DNA of 64,000 nt from Cohaesibacter haloalkalitolerans (GCF_003574655.1 NZ_QNUM01000003.1:372001-436000); one strand, 5' to 3'. Counted from the stretch's first letter, positions 36,868 to 45,716 are shown. Notes: generated by a model from the letters alone, not told the origin. Numbers and translations are program-made.

Positions 36868-36918
36868 GCTCTTTAAAGCAATTAATTCTCAAAAGAGCCT
36901 TGTCTTATAAGGCTTTTT
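36868..36918 (+). promoter_or_regulatory. Attenuator-like structure in the rpsF leader
   Basis: A terminator hairpin (AGCCTT 36896-36901 with AAGGCT 36909-36914, then TTTT) overlaps an alternative hairpin (GCTCTTT 36868-36874 with AAAGAGC 36892-36898); the two share bases 36896-36898. No plus-strand gene lies upstream, so the terminator must act on the rpsF leader itself. In other bacteria the S6:S18 complex binds its own leader; a CCGG-containing hairpin at about 36927-36941 is a possible site here. Confidence 0.5.
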
Positions 36919-36976
36919 GGAGGCTTAGCGCCGGTCGGGCTGATGTGTTGAAACTCTAATAGACAAGGCAGGAACA

Positions 36977-37426
36977 ATGGCGCTTTACGAGCACGTTTTC
37001 CTTGCTCGCCAGGACATCTCTCAGCAGCAGGTTGAGGCACTGGTTGAGCAATACAAAACCCTTATCGGTGAATATCAGGGCACTGTCGGCAAAGTCGAAT
37101 TCTGGGGCCTGAAATCCATCGCTTACCGTATCAACAAGAACCGCAAGGCTCATTATGTTCTGATGAACATCGACGCGCCTTCCGAAGCCATTGTTGAAAT
37201 GGAACGTCAGATGCGCATCAACGAAGACATCATGCGCTTCATGACCATTCGCGTTGAAGAACACGAAGAAGATCAGTCTGCCATGATGCAGAAACGCGAC
37301 CGCGAAGACCGTCGTGGTGGTGGCCGTGGTGACCGTGGTGACCGCAACGATCGTGGCCCGCGCGGTGATCGTGGTGACCGTCGCCCGCGTCGCGAAGATC
37401 GCGACTTTGACAAAGTAGCTGAGTAA
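36977..37426 (+). CDS. rpsF: 30S ribosomal protein S6
   Basis: A 149-aa S6. The globular RRM-like domain covers about residues 1-97 ([20 protein letters not shown], then [20 protein letters not shown]). The rest is a long, low-complexity tail of alternating Arg, Gly and Asp (RGDRGDR repeats), longer than in E. coli and typical for alphaproteobacteria. AAGGCAGGAAC precedes the ATG. It is the first gene of rpsF-rpsR-DUF2232-rplI; S6 binds S18 in the 30S platform. Confidence 0.97.
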   Translation: MALYEHVFLARQDISQQQVEALVEQYKTLIGEYQGTVGKVEFWGLKSIAYRINKNRKAHYVLMNIDAPSEAIVEMERQMRINEDIMRFMTIRVEEHEEDQSAMMQKRDREDRRGGGRGDRGDRNDRGPRGDRGDRRPRREDRDFDKVAE

Positions 37427-37440
37427 GAGGAGCAAGAATC

Positions 37441-37674
37441 ATGTCTGGAGCACGTCGTCCTTTTTTCCGTCGTCGCAAAACTTGCCCTTTCTCTGGTGAA
37501 GGTGCACCGAAAATCGATTACAAAGACGTTCGTCTTCTGCAGCGCTACGTTTCCGAGCGCGGCAAGATCGTTCCGTCCCGTATCACGGCAGTTTCTGCCA
37601 AGAAACAGCGCGAACTGGCTCGGGCCATCAAACGCGCTCGCTTCCTGGGCCTGCTGCCTTACGTTATCAGCTAA
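37441..37674 (+). CDS. rpsR: 30S ribosomal protein S18
   Basis: A 77-aa basic S18. It shows [16 protein letters not shown] at the N-terminus, [19 protein letters not shown] and the C-terminal [15 protein letters not shown] single Cys of the usual zinc-type set remains. It follows rpsF by 14 bp with a GAGGAGC site. S18 dimerises with S6 on the 30S platform. Confidence 0.98.
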   Translation: MSGARRPFFRRRKTCPFSGEGAPKIDYKDVRLLQRYVSERGKIVPSRITAVSAKKQRELARAIKRARFLGLLPYVIS

Positions 37675-37832
37675 TCGCGGATAGCCATGAAGATCCTGTG
37701 AAGGGCGCTTGTCGCCCTTCATTCTCCCCTCTCAGGGGACTTGCAATCGATCTATCGTTGGGACAGGCAAAGTGACCTGCCTCTAACCGCCAGCAAACGA
37801 CCATGCAACGGTCAAGCGGGACAGCCAAGAGA

Positions 37833-38834
37833 ATGAACAACTACCTGATCATAGGCATTGTCGCCGGTCTCTGCACCGCGCTTCTGAACCTCTCCGGCTA
37901 TGTCGGCGGGATGTTCGGCCTCGGGATCATTCTCATCGTTCTTTCCCCGCTTCCGCTCATGATCGCCACGCTCGGCTGGGGATCCTTCACCGGTCTTGTA
38001 GCCGTCATCAGCTCCGGCGTTGCTCTGGCTCTGCTGATCAGCCCGCTGGCCGGTCTTCTCTTTATGCTGGTCAACAGCATCCCGCCCTGGTGGCTGTCCC
38101 GTCTGGCAACGCTCAATCAGCAGAATGCCGAAACGGGCGAAATCGTCTGGTATCCTGTGGGCCGTCTGCTGATGTGGATTGCCGGAATCGCCGGCATCAC
38201 CAGCCTTGCCATGTTCATTCCCTTCGGCTTCAGCATGGATCAGTATCGCGACGCGATTGCGACCATGATGAACGAGGTCTACAAGGCCGAACGGATGGCC
38301 CTGCCACAGGGAACGGCGCTGACCATCGACGATCTGGTGACCATCATCACCTGGATGGCACCAATGGCTTCCGTGCTGACGGTGATGTTCGGCTCGATCA
38401 TCAATCTCTATCTGGCAGGCAAGATTGTCCAGAAGTCCGGACGTCTGGCGCGCCCGTGGCCGGACCTGCATCAGTTGACGGTGCCGCCCGTGGTTATCGC
38501 CATTTTTGTCGTCAGCCTCATTCTGGTGCTGATGCTCAAGGGCCTGCCGCAGCAGTTGGCGCAGATCGTCATGTCCGCGACAGGGGCTACGCTTTTTCTG
38601 GTTGGCCTGTCGGTCCTGCACTTTGCGATCAGACGGTCGCCTGCCCGACAGATCATTCTTTGGACAAGCTATTTCCTCATGGCCATTTTCCAATGGATCG
38701 GCGCGCTGCTGGTTCTGCTGGGCGCCATGGAAATCCTCTTCAATGTCCGCTCCCGTTTGCCCCGTTTGCCATTGCCACCGCGCAGATCCGGCACCAACGG
38801 GGAAACCGAAGACAGGGATGGCGGAGATACCTGA
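37833..38834 (+). CDS. DUF2232 family membrane protein
   Basis: A 333-aa membrane protein with about eight hydrophobic segments (for example LIIGIVAGLCTALLNLSGYV and GLGIILIVLSPLPLMIATLG). The family is a YybS-like integral-membrane domain found between rpsR and rplI in many alphaproteobacteria. It resembles substrate-binding (S) components of energy-coupling transporters, but no ligand is known. The ATG at 37833 is preferred over one at 37803 since it starts directly at the first helix. Its place within a ribosomal operon suggests growth-linked expression. Confidence 0.85.
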   Translation: MNNYLIIGIVAGLCTALLNLSGYVGGMFGLGIILIVLSPLPLMIATLGWGSFTGLVAVISSGVALALLISPLAGLLFMLVNSIPPWWLSRLATLNQQNAETGEIVWYPVGRLLMWIAGIAGITSLAMFIPFGFSMDQYRDAIATMMNEVYKAERMALPQGTALTIDDLVTIITWMAPMASVLTVMFGSIINLYLAGKIVQKSGRLARPWPDLHQLTVPPVVIAIFVVSLILVLMLKGLPQQLAQIVMSATGATLFLVGLSVLHFAIRRSPARQIILWTSYFLMAIFQWIGALLVLLGAMEILFNVRSRLPRLPLPPRRSGTNGETEDRDGGDT

Positions 38835-38914
38835 CTACGGGGGCAACCCCGACCGAATTCAAATATAGACAATGGAAATCGCCATCACCTCACGATGGCT
38901 AAATGGAGACTAAA

Positions 38915-39520
38915 ATGGAACTGATCCTTCTTGAACGCGTTGCCAAACTTGGCCAGATGGGTGACATCGTATCTGTACGCACCGGCTATGCTCGCAACTA
39001 TCTTCTGCCTCAGGGCAAGGCAATCCGTGCTTCCGAAGCCAACAAGAAGCGCTTTGAAGCCGAACGCGCCCAGCTCGAAGCACGCAACCTGGAAGCCAAG
39101 AGCGAAGCAGAAGCACTCAAGGAACGCATTGGCGAAAAGACTGTCATCGTCATCCGCGCCGCTTCCGAAACCGGCCAGCTCTATGGTTCTGTTTCTCCGC
39201 GCGACCTTGCTGACGCCCTGTCTGAAGGCGGCATTTCCCTCACCCGCACCCAGATCTCTCTTGACCGTCCGATCAAGACCATCGGCATGCACTCTGTAAC
39301 CGTGATCCTGCATCCGGAAGTCGAGCTGATCGTTACTGCCAACGTTGCCCGTTCGCAGGATGAAGCCGAACGTCAGGCTGCTGGTGAAGATCTGTCCCAG
39401 ACCGAACGCGACGAAGCATTCGAGTTCGAAGAGGATCTGGAGCTGGACGAAGAGCTGCTCGAAGAAATCGAAGGCGAAGAAGTCGCTGAAGAAGCTGCTG
39501 ACGAAGCAGAAGAAGAGTAA
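38915..39520 (+). CDS. rplI: 50S ribosomal protein L9
   Basis: A 201-aa L9. The N-domain has [19 protein letters not shown] and the linker helix; [14 protein letters not shown]-like sequence marks the rRNA contact, and the C-domain ends with [17 protein letters not shown]. About 45 extra residues form a strongly acidic tail (Glu and Asp rich), absent from the roughly 150-aa E. coli protein. The ATG at 38915 has GGAG 7 nt upstream; the ATG at 38903 is part of that site. An intrinsic terminator follows at 39576. Confidence 0.96.
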   Translation: MELILLERVAKLGQMGDIVSVRTGYARNYLLPQGKAIRASEANKKRFEAERAQLEARNLEAKSEAEALKERIGEKTVIVIRAASETGQLYGSVSPRDLADALSEGGISLTRTQISLDRPIKTIGMHSVTVILHPEVELIVTANVARSQDEAERQAAGEDLSQTERDEAFEFEEDLELDEELLEEIEGEEVAEEAADEAEEE

Positions 39521-39575
39521 GCCACTCTTCCCGACGCTGGGAGGCTTCCTGACGTCGAACAAAAGATATCTGATG

Positions 39576-39602
39576 AAAACCCGGCCTCTGGTCGGGTTTT
39601 TT
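39576..39602 (+). terminator. Terminator of the rpsF-rplI operon
   Basis: An 8-bp stem (39576-39583 with 39593-39600) followed by a run of six T. Confidence 0.88.
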
Positions 39603-39652
39603 GTTGGCTGCGGAAGATTTTCTCGCTCTGATGACGCAAATCAAATTGGATT

Positions 39653-39679
39653 TTGTATTGTATAATATACTGCATACAA
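39653..39679. promoter_or_regulatory. Nested palindrome upstream of doxX, GntR-type operator candidate
   Basis: TTGTAT (39653-39658) and ATACAA (39674-39679) flank a perfect GTATA-A-TATAC (39660-39670). TGTAT/ATACA half sites are common for FCD-type GntR regulators, and one is encoded just beyond doxX. A TATAAT lies inside (39661-39666). Confidence 0.45.
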
Positions 39680-39747
39680 GAAAGAATCCTCCTTGGAACA
39701 ATCAACAATCCTGATCTTGACAAAAGACCAAATCAACGGAGCCATCA

Positions 39748-40173
39748 ATGAAACCAGCGTTCGAGCTAACCCCTTTTGCCCTGCTTCGCATCGTTACCGG
39801 CCTCATCTACATTCCTCACGTCCTGTTCAAGTTTCAGGCGTTTGACATGCTGCTGGGATACTTCGCCAAGGTCGGTCTTCAGCCAGCCCTCTTCTTCCTG
39901 ATTCTGGCCATGATCACCGAAACGGCAGTTGTCATCGGCCTGACGTTCAACATCCTGACCAAATGGCTCGGCCTTGCCTCCACTGGTACCATGATGTTTG
40001 CCGCCTACACGACGCTCTTCACCAAAGGCGAATTCGTCTGGACATGGAACAAGGGCGGCATCGAGTATATTTTCCTGCTTGGCTTCGTGTCATTCATTAT
40101 CGCGTGGGAAGCATGGCGGCAGGAAAAAGCGGAATATGGCCGTTACTTCTTCCTGTGGCCCAAGAAGGCCTGA
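39748..40173 (+). CDS. DoxX family membrane protein
   Basis: A 141-aa protein with four membrane segments. The first holds FALLRIVTGLIYIPHVLFKF, the DoxX family start with the His in the helix. The last ends near FVSFIIAWEAWRQEKAEY. DoxX proteins act in thiosulfate/quinone chemistry or redox stress in some bacteria, but most are unassigned. AACGGAGCC precedes the ATG. It is monocistronic, closed by the terminator at 40202, and converges with a GntR regulator. Confidence 0.85.
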   Translation: MKPAFELTPFALLRIVTGLIYIPHVLFKFQAFDMLLGYFAKVGLQPALFFLILAMITETAVVIGLTFNILTKWLGLASTGTMMFAAYTTLFTKGEFVWTWNKGGIEYIFLLGFVSFIIAWEAWRQEKAEYGRYFFLWPKKA

Positions 40174-40201
40174 CAGGTCGACCCTGATTTCAACAAACGA
40201 C

Positions 40202-40226
40202 AAGCGGGCCGCAAGCCCGCTTTTTT
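40202..40226 (+). terminator. Terminator of doxX
   Basis: An 8-bp GC-rich stem (40202-40209 with 40215-40222) with a 5-nt loop and a TTTTTT tract on the plus strand. Confidence 0.88.
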
Positions 40227-40278
40227 GTTTGGAAAGGAAAACGCAACGGTTTGGAGCCTATCGCTCAGCAATACCGTA

Positions 40279-40965
40279 TCAATGGGCTGTCTTGAGGTAG
40301 ATCCGCCCCAGTCCTCGCGCGAGCGCCTTCTCCGCCTCGGACGCGTCAATGGTCAGATAGTCGGAGAAAACCCTTGTCGCCTCTTGCTCATCGCCAGCCA
40401 GTATCAGTTCAAGCACCGACTGCTGGTTCCGAAAATAAGCCCGTTTGCAAACATAGCCCTCAAGCATCACCTTGCGCAAAAAGCGGATACGAGCGGAAAT
40501 GCTGCCGTTGATCTGCACCATCACCGGATTCTTGGTGAGCATGGTGATGTCATGAAGGAAAGCCTGATCCGCGCGAGCCATTTCGCATGGAGGCATGTCA
40601 TTGCCATGCGCCGCCATCTGCTGGGTCGAGGCAAGCAGCGCTTCAACCTCTTCCTTCCCTGCCCGCGCAAAAACGATCGGCAGGATGGAAAGATGGAATG
40701 TCTTGTAGGCTTCGGCCAGATGCAGAACATCCTCCAGATCAAGGGTCCGGCAGAAAAAGCCGTAGTTTTTCCTGAAGTCAATCAGATCCTCGGTCACCAG
40801 CCGGTTCAGCGCCTCACGGATCGGGGTGCGGCTCACCCCCAGCTCCTCGGCCAGTTCGGTTTCGTTGATTTTGGCACCAGGCATGAAACGGAATTCGATT
40901 GCCATTTCACGCACTGCAGAAAACACATCTGTCGTTGATGAAACCGTGCCAGTTACCTGTGCCAT
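40279..40965 (-). CDS. GntR family transcriptional regulator (FCD type)
   Basis: A 228-aa regulator. The winged helix-turn-helix is at about residues 10-75 with ELAEELGVSRTPIREALNRL, followed by the all-helical FCD ligand domain whose metal-site residues include Asp in ADQAFLHDI and His positions later in the chain. FCD regulators usually respond to small carboxylates. The partner genes are not adjacent in an obvious catabolic operon; the nearest is doxX, whose upstream region carries a GntR-like palindrome. AT-rich sequence upstream has no clear promoter. Confidence 0.88.
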   Translation of the reverse strand: MAQVTGTVSSTTDVFSAVREMAIEFRFMPGAKINETELAEELGVSRTPIREALNRLVTEDLIDFRKNYGFFCRTLDLEDVLHLAEAYKTFHLSILPIVFARAGKEEVEALLASTQQMAAHGNDMPPCEMARADQAFLHDITMLTKNPVMVQINGSISARIRFLRKVMLEGYVCKRAYFRNQQSVLELILAGDEQEATRVFSDYLTIDASEAEKALARGLGRIYLKTAH

Positions 40966-41169
40966 AAATCTCGTACCTTGATATCACTTTTCACAGAAAG
41001 GTCAGAAATCTTGAACTCTGACCTTTGGTGACGGAAAAGCCGGGCGGGAAGAGACAGCACGGAGAATACTGCCATTTCAAATGGCTTTGTTTCCACATTG
41101 CAGCCTATCGAAAGCAGGATAATCGCCAATCTGGGCAATCTCAAGTTCGATTGTTTCAAAAAGCAATCC

Positions 41170-41198
41170 TTGACAGGTTATTATGCCAAAACCTAAAC
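41170..41198 (+). promoter_or_regulatory. Candidate promoter of dnaB
   Basis: TTGACA, a perfect -35, is followed after 17 bp by CTAAAC, a weak -10. The leader would be about 200 nt and would contain the GANTC cluster. Confidence 0.45.
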
Positions 41199-41230
41199 CA
41201 ATTGGACACTTTTCAATGGCCAACTTGGTG

Positions 41231-41282
41231 GAATCGGCGGCGTTGAGTCGAGTCTGACAGGACTCGAAAGCGGTGGAGAGTC
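41231..41282. promoter_or_regulatory. Cluster of five GANTC (CcrM) sites before dnaB
   Basis: GANTC occurs at 41231, 41245, 41250, 41261 and 41278, five sites in 52 bp where about one per 256 bp is expected by chance. GANTC is the methylation target of the alphaproteobacterial cell-cycle methyltransferase CcrM. Confidence 0.65.
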
Positions 41283-41403
41283 CAGAAAAAATCTGAGGAA
41301 AAATTTTCCGCTGTTGATTGCCGTGAATTGCTAATTGGGCGCTTCAAATTGCTGTCCCTCTGTGTCTAGTTAGTTCATCTCACAGCAAGGATGAGGTTCA
41401 GAA

Positions 41404-42891
41404 ATGGAAACCGCTGCAAAGCTCGAAAAGTCCGAGACAATTACCGCTCGTCAGGCTCCTCACAACCTGGAAGCCGAGCAGCAGCTGTTGGGTGCGATTC
41501 TGGTCAACAACCAGACCTATGATCGTGTTGAAGCCTTTCTGAAACCACACCATTTCTTTGACCCGAATCTGCGCGACATTTTCGAGAAGATGTCCAAGCT
41601 GATCCGTGCGGGCAAGATCGCCTCGCCAGTCACGCTCAAGACCTTCTTCCCGGCTGACTTCACTGTCGCCGACATGCCGATCGACATCTACCTGCTGCGC
41701 CTTGCCTCGCAAGCAACCTCCATCATCAACGCCGAGGACTATGGCCTGCTGATCATGGACTTGGCAACCCGGCGCAATCTGATCGAAATCGGCACGGATG
41801 TGGTCAACGTCGCCTATGACGCACCGATCGACACGCCGCCACGCCTGCAGATCGAGGATGCCGAAAAGCGCCTGTTCGAACTGGCCGAAACCGGTGGCGA
41901 AAAGGGCGGGTTCCAGACCTTTGCGACAGCCGCAACCGAAGCCATCGAGATGGCCGAAGCCGCCTACAAGCGCGACGGCCAGCTTTCAGGTATTTCAACC
42001 GGATTGACCGACCTCGACCAGAAGATGGGTGGCCTGCAGCATTCGGACTTGATCATTCTTGCCGCCCGTCCCGCCATGGGCAAAACCTCGCTGGTGACCA
42101 ACATTGCCTATAACGTGGCCTCCGCCTATCGCGCAGAGGAGCAGCCTGACGGCACGTTGAAAACAATGAACGGTGGCGTTGTCGGTTTCTTCTCGCTCGA
42201 AATGAGCGCCGAGCAGCTGGCCACCCGTGTTATCGCCGAGCAGGCAATGGTGTCTTCCGAAAAGATCCGCCGAGGCAAGGTGGATCAGGATGAGTTCGCC
42301 CGCATCGCCCAGAAGGCGCAGGAAATGCAGATCACGCCACTGCATATCGACCCGACCGGTGGTATTTCCATCGCCCAGCTGGCCGCCCGTGCCCGCCGCC
42401 TGAAGCGCCAGAAGGGGCTTGATCTGCTGATCGTCGACTATCTGCAGCTGCTGTCCGGCTCCGCCTCCAAGGCCTCACAGGGCCGCGTGCAGGAAATCAC
42501 CGAAATCACGACCAACCTCAAGGCCCTGGCCAAGGAGCTCAGCGTTCCGGTGATCGCCCTGTCCCAGCTTTCCCGTCAGGTGGAAGCCCGAGACGACAAG
42601 CGGCCGCAGCTCGCCGACCTTCGTGAATCCGGCTCCATCGAGCAGGACGCCGACGTCGTGCTCTTCATCTACCGCGAAGAATATTACAAGATGCGCGAAG
42701 AGCCGAAGCCGGGCACCGAGGAGCATTTTGCCTGGCAGTCCGAAATGGAACGCTGCATGGGCAAGGCCGAAGTCATCATCGCAAAACAGCGTCACGGTCC
42801 AACCGGTATCGTGCCCCTCGCTTTCCAGGGCGAATTCACGCGCTTCTCCGATCTGGCGCGCGACGAATACATCCCGGAAGCCTACGAGTAG
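41404..42891 (+). CDS. dnaB: Replicative DNA helicase
   Basis: A 495-aa hexameric 5'-3' helicase that opens DNA at the fork. The N-terminal collar domain covers about residues 18-125 (APHNLEAEQQLLGAILVNN); the RecA-like domain has Walker A AARPAMGKTSLV (about 218-229), Walker B LLIVDYLQLL, and DnaB-specific SQLSRQVEARDDKRPQ and DLRESGSIEQDADVVLF. There is no intein. It leads the conserved dnaB-alr-radA group. AAGGATGAGG lies upstream of the ATG. Confidence 0.97.
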   Translation: METAAKLEKSETITARQAPHNLEAEQQLLGAILVNNQTYDRVEAFLKPHHFFDPNLRDIFEKMSKLIRAGKIASPVTLKTFFPADFTVADMPIDIYLLRLASQATSIINAEDYGLLIMDLATRRNLIEIGTDVVNVAYDAPIDTPPRLQIEDAEKRLFELAETGGEKGGFQTFATAATEAIEMAEAAYKRDGQLSGISTGLTDLDQKMGGLQHSDLIILAARPAMGKTSLVTNIAYNVASAYRAEEQPDGTLKTMNGGVVGFFSLEMSAEQLATRVIAEQAMVSSEKIRRGKVDQDEFARIAQKAQEMQITPLHIDPTGGISIAQLAARARRLKRQKGLDLLIVDYLQLLSGSASKASQGRVQEITEITTNLKALAKELSVPVIALSQLSRQVEARDDKRPQLADLRESGSIEQDADVVLFIYREEYYKMREEPKPGTEEHFAWQSEMERCMGKAEVIIAKQRHGPTGIVPLAFQGEFTRFSDLARDEYIPEAYE

Positions 42892-43101
42892 AGCGCCCTT
42901 ATCTTCCCGATCGACGCCACTTCTCCGCCCGGCAGATAACAGCCTGGCGGGCAGTGGCATTCGGCTTTTTGATATTGCACGGCCCGGTGCGACAAGTCTA
43001 AGATGCTGTCGAATTTCAGACCTCCTCGTTCCTGACACGACCATGCGGCATCCTCCCCGATAGACCGCCCTGTCTGCCCGGCACCGCAGAAAAGATTGAC
43101 C

Positions 43102-44265
43102 ATGCCCGAATTTTCTCTCCCCCACATTGCCCATTTGACAGCCCCCGATTCGCACCTTGCCGGCAGCCATCTGACCATTGACCTTGCCGCACTTGCGGAC
43201 AACTACCGTACCGTGGTGCAGAAGGCACCGACTGCCGAATGCGCCGCCGTCATCAAGGCCGATGCCTATGGCACGGGTCTTGAGCCCTCAGCCCAGACCC
43301 TCTGGGATGCAGGTGCCAGAACCTTCTTTGTTGCCCATCCGCAGGAAGGGGCCAAGACCCGCGCGCTGCTGCCGGAAGCAACGATCTATGTGCTCAACGG
43401 GTTGGTCGGCGACGACAGCTCCGCAGAGTTTGACTACTATCGCATGAACGCGCTGCGCCCGGTTCTTGGCTGTCGCGAGGAAGTCACCCTGTGGCAGGAC
43501 TATTGCGCGGACCGCGGGGAATCCCTGCCCTGCGCCATTCATTTCGATACCGGCATGAACCGCCTCGGCCTTAGCCTTGCCGATGCTGAAGAGCTTTCAA
43601 CCGCCAGGCAGCAGGCAAAGCCCGCCTTTGCCCTTGAGCTGATCATCAGCCATCTCGTCTGCGCCGATGAGCCAGCCCATCCCAAGAACCGTGAACAGCT
43701 GGAAAAATTCCGCGCCGTGCGCCGCCTGTTCCCCGATGTCCGGGCATCGCTTGCCAACTCTGGTGGTGTGTTCCTCGGTCCGGATTACCATTTTGATCTC
43801 TGCCGGCCGGGGATAGCCCTTTATGGCGGCGCCGTTGTCGACGGAGCCCCGAGCCCGATGAGGGTGGTAGCCACGCTCAAGACCCGCATTCTGGCCACGC
43901 GCACCGTCGCCAAGGGGCAGACCGTCAGCTATGGCGCATCGGAAACCACCAGGCGCGACAGCCGTCTGGCCATCGTCTGCCTCGGCTATGCCGATGGCTA
44001 TTTGCGTAGCGCCAGCAGCAGCGACGCGAAAAAGGGCGCCAAAGTCTCGATCAACGGTCACCCAGCGCCGATCATCGGTCGCGTCACCATGGACCTGATC
44101 ATCGTTGATGTGACAGATATTCCCGCCGACAAGGCAAGGCGCGGCGACTGGGCGGAATTCTTCGGCAGCCAGATCGCCCTTGATGATGTTGCCAAAGCCG
44201 CCGGCACGATCAGCTATGAATTGCTGACCAGCCTTGGCTTGCGCGCCCTTCGCAACTATCTATAG
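43102..44265 (+). CDS. alr: Alanine racemase
   Basis: A 387-aa PLP enzyme that interconverts L- and D-alanine for peptidoglycan. The PLP Lys52 is in AAVIKADAYGTG; the catalytic Tyr of the C-terminal beta domain is in GQTVSYGASETTRRD; GRVTMDLIIVDVTD is the usual late motif. Length is normal. The ATG at 43102 is used; a TTG at 43096 is also in frame. It lies between dnaB and radA on the same strand. Confidence 0.96.
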   Translation: MPEFSLPHIAHLTAPDSHLAGSHLTIDLAALADNYRTVVQKAPTAECAAVIKADAYGTGLEPSAQTLWDAGARTFFVAHPQEGAKTRALLPEATIYVLNGLVGDDSSAEFDYYRMNALRPVLGCREEVTLWQDYCADRGESLPCAIHFDTGMNRLGLSLADAEELSTARQQAKPAFALELIISHLVCADEPAHPKNREQLEKFRAVRRLFPDVRASLANSGGVFLGPDYHFDLCRPGIALYGGAVVDGAPSPMRVVATLKTRILATRTVAKGQTVSYGASETTRRDSRLAIVCLGYADGYLRSASSSDAKKGAKVSINGHPAPIIGRVTMDLIIVDVTDIPADKARRGDWAEFFGSQIALDDVAKAAGTISYELLTSLGLRALRNYL

Positions 44266-44309
44266 TCACGAGAAACCGAACCAGACGGGATTCGCAAGAA
44301 AGGCTGTCC

Positions 44310-45716
44310 ATGGCGCGCAAGAAATCGACCTTTGTCTGCCAGTCCTGCGGTGCAGTGACCAACCGCTGGGCTGGGCGCTGTGAAGCCTGCGGCGAGTGGA
44401 ACTCCATCGCCGAAGAGGCGGACAGCGCGGGCATCGGCGGATCGCCCAAGACCGTGCGCGGCAAATCAGGACGGATTGTCGAGCTGGTCCCCCTGTCCGG
44501 CGAGGAAAAACCGGCCCCGCGCATCGAGACCGGCGTCGGCGAACTGGACCGCGTCACCGGTGGTGGCTTCGTCAAGGGCTCTGTTCTGCTGCTCGGCGGC
44601 GATCCGGGCATCGGTAAATCCACCCTGCTCATTCAGGCCTCCGCAGCACTGACCCACCACGGCCACCGCGTGGTCTATATTTCCGGCGAGGAAGCCATCG
44701 ATCAGGTCCGAATGCGCGCCGCCCGTCTGGGGTTGGCCAAGGCATCGGTGCAACTTGCCGCCGAAACCAGCGTCGAGGACATTCTGGCAACCCTCACCGC
44801 GGGCCCGCCGCCGGAAATGGTGGTCATCGACTCGATCCAGACCCTCTGGACCGAAGCAGCCGACAGCGCTCCGGGTACGGTTACCCAGGTCCGCGCCTCG
44901 GCACAGGCGATGATCCGCTATGCCAAGCAGACCGGTGCCGCCGTGATCCTCGTTGGCCATGTCACCAAGGACGGCCAGATCGCGGGCCCCCGCGTCGTCG
45001 AGCATATGGTGGATGGCGTTTTGCATTTCGAGGGCGACGCCGGACACCAGTTCCGCATCCTGCGCGCCATCAAGAACCGTTTCGGCCCGACCGATGAGAT
45101 CGGCGTCTTCGAGATGACCGGAGGCGGCCTCTCACAGGTGGCCAACCCCTCCGCCATGTTCCTTGGCGAGCGCAACACCTCGACCCCCGGCGCTGCCGTT
45201 CTGGCCGGGATGGAGGGCTCCCGCCCGCTGCTGGTGGAAATTCAGGCGCTCGTCGCCCAGTCGCCGCTTGGCACGCCGCGCCGTGCGGTGGTTGGCTGGG
45301 ATTCAAGCCGCCTGTCGATGATCCTTGCGGTGCTCGACGCCCATTGCGGCGTGCGCCTCTCCGGCCATGATGTCTATCTCAATGTCGCCGGCGGCATGAA
45401 GATATCCGAACCGGCGGCCGATCTTGCGGTCGCGGCGGCTCTGGTTTCCTCGCTGGCGGGCATTGCGCTTCCCTCTGATTGTGTCTATTTCGGCGAGGTC
45501 AGCCTGTCCGGCGCCATCCGCCCGGTATCGCACACGGCGGCGCGAATCAAGGAGTCGGCCAAGCTCGGCTTTGGCAAGGCGCTGTTGCCGGAAGCCTCGC
45601 TGAAGTCGATAAAAGCCACGGAACTGGAGCTTGCAAGCCTGACAACCCTCACCGATCTGGTCGCCCGGATCGCATCAGGGACAGAAATCCTGTCACAGGA
45701 CACACAAGACGCATAA
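44310..45716 (+). CDS. radA: DNA repair protein RadA
   Basis: A 468-aa RadA/Sms, a branch-migration ATPase used in recombinational repair. The N-terminal C4 zinc finger is FVCQSCGAVTNRWAGRCEAC (Cys10, 13, 24, 27). The RecA-like core has Walker A GGDPGIGKSTLL (about 95-106) and the RadA signature KNRFGPTDEIGVFEM; the Lon-protease-like C-domain follows with LSGHDVYLNVAGG. It follows alr after 44 bp. Confidence 0.96.
   Translation: MARKKSTFVCQSCGAVTNRWAGRCEACGEWNSIAEEADSAGIGGSPKTVRGKSGRIVELVPLSGEEKPAPRIETGVGELDRVTGGGFVKGSVLLLGGDPGIGKSTLLIQASAALTHHGHRVVYISGEEAIDQVRMRAARLGLAKASVQLAAETSVEDILATLTAGPPPEMVVIDSIQTLWTEAADSAPGTVTQVRASAQAMIRYAKQTGAAVILVGHVTKDGQIAGPRVVEHMVDGVLHFEGDAGHQFRILRAIKNRFGPTDEIGVFEMTGGGLSQVANPSAMFLGERNTSTPGAAVLAGMEGSRPLLVEIQALVAQSPLGTPRRAVVGWDSSRLSMILAVLDAHCGVRLSGHDVYLNVAGGMKISEPAADLAVAAALVSSLAGIALPSDCVYFGEVSLSGAIRPVSHTAARIKESAKLGFGKALLPEASLKSIKATELELASLTTLTDLVARIASGTEILSQDTQDA

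Larger units (their letters stand above)
36142..36976. other. Divergent intergenic region, fabD / rpsF (835 bp)
   Basis: The second largest gap in the window. From left: fabD leader with the tandem repeat 36269-36290 and promoter 36308-36336; a central part (36340-36710) with no feature except a 63-codon minus-strand frame (36492-36683) that cannot be assigned; then the rpsF promoter (36712-36739), a 16-bp palindrome (36799-36814) and an attenuator-like structure (36868-36918). No gene is claimed. Confidence 0.6.
40966..41403. other. Intergenic region, gntR / dnaB (438 bp)
   Basis: No gene is supported. It contains a candidate dnaB promoter (41170-41198), a CCAATTGG palindrome (41198-41205), a cluster of five GANTC sites (41231-41282), a hairpin (41248-41254 with 41261-41267) and a TGATATCA palindrome near the gntR start. 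Confidence 0.6.
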
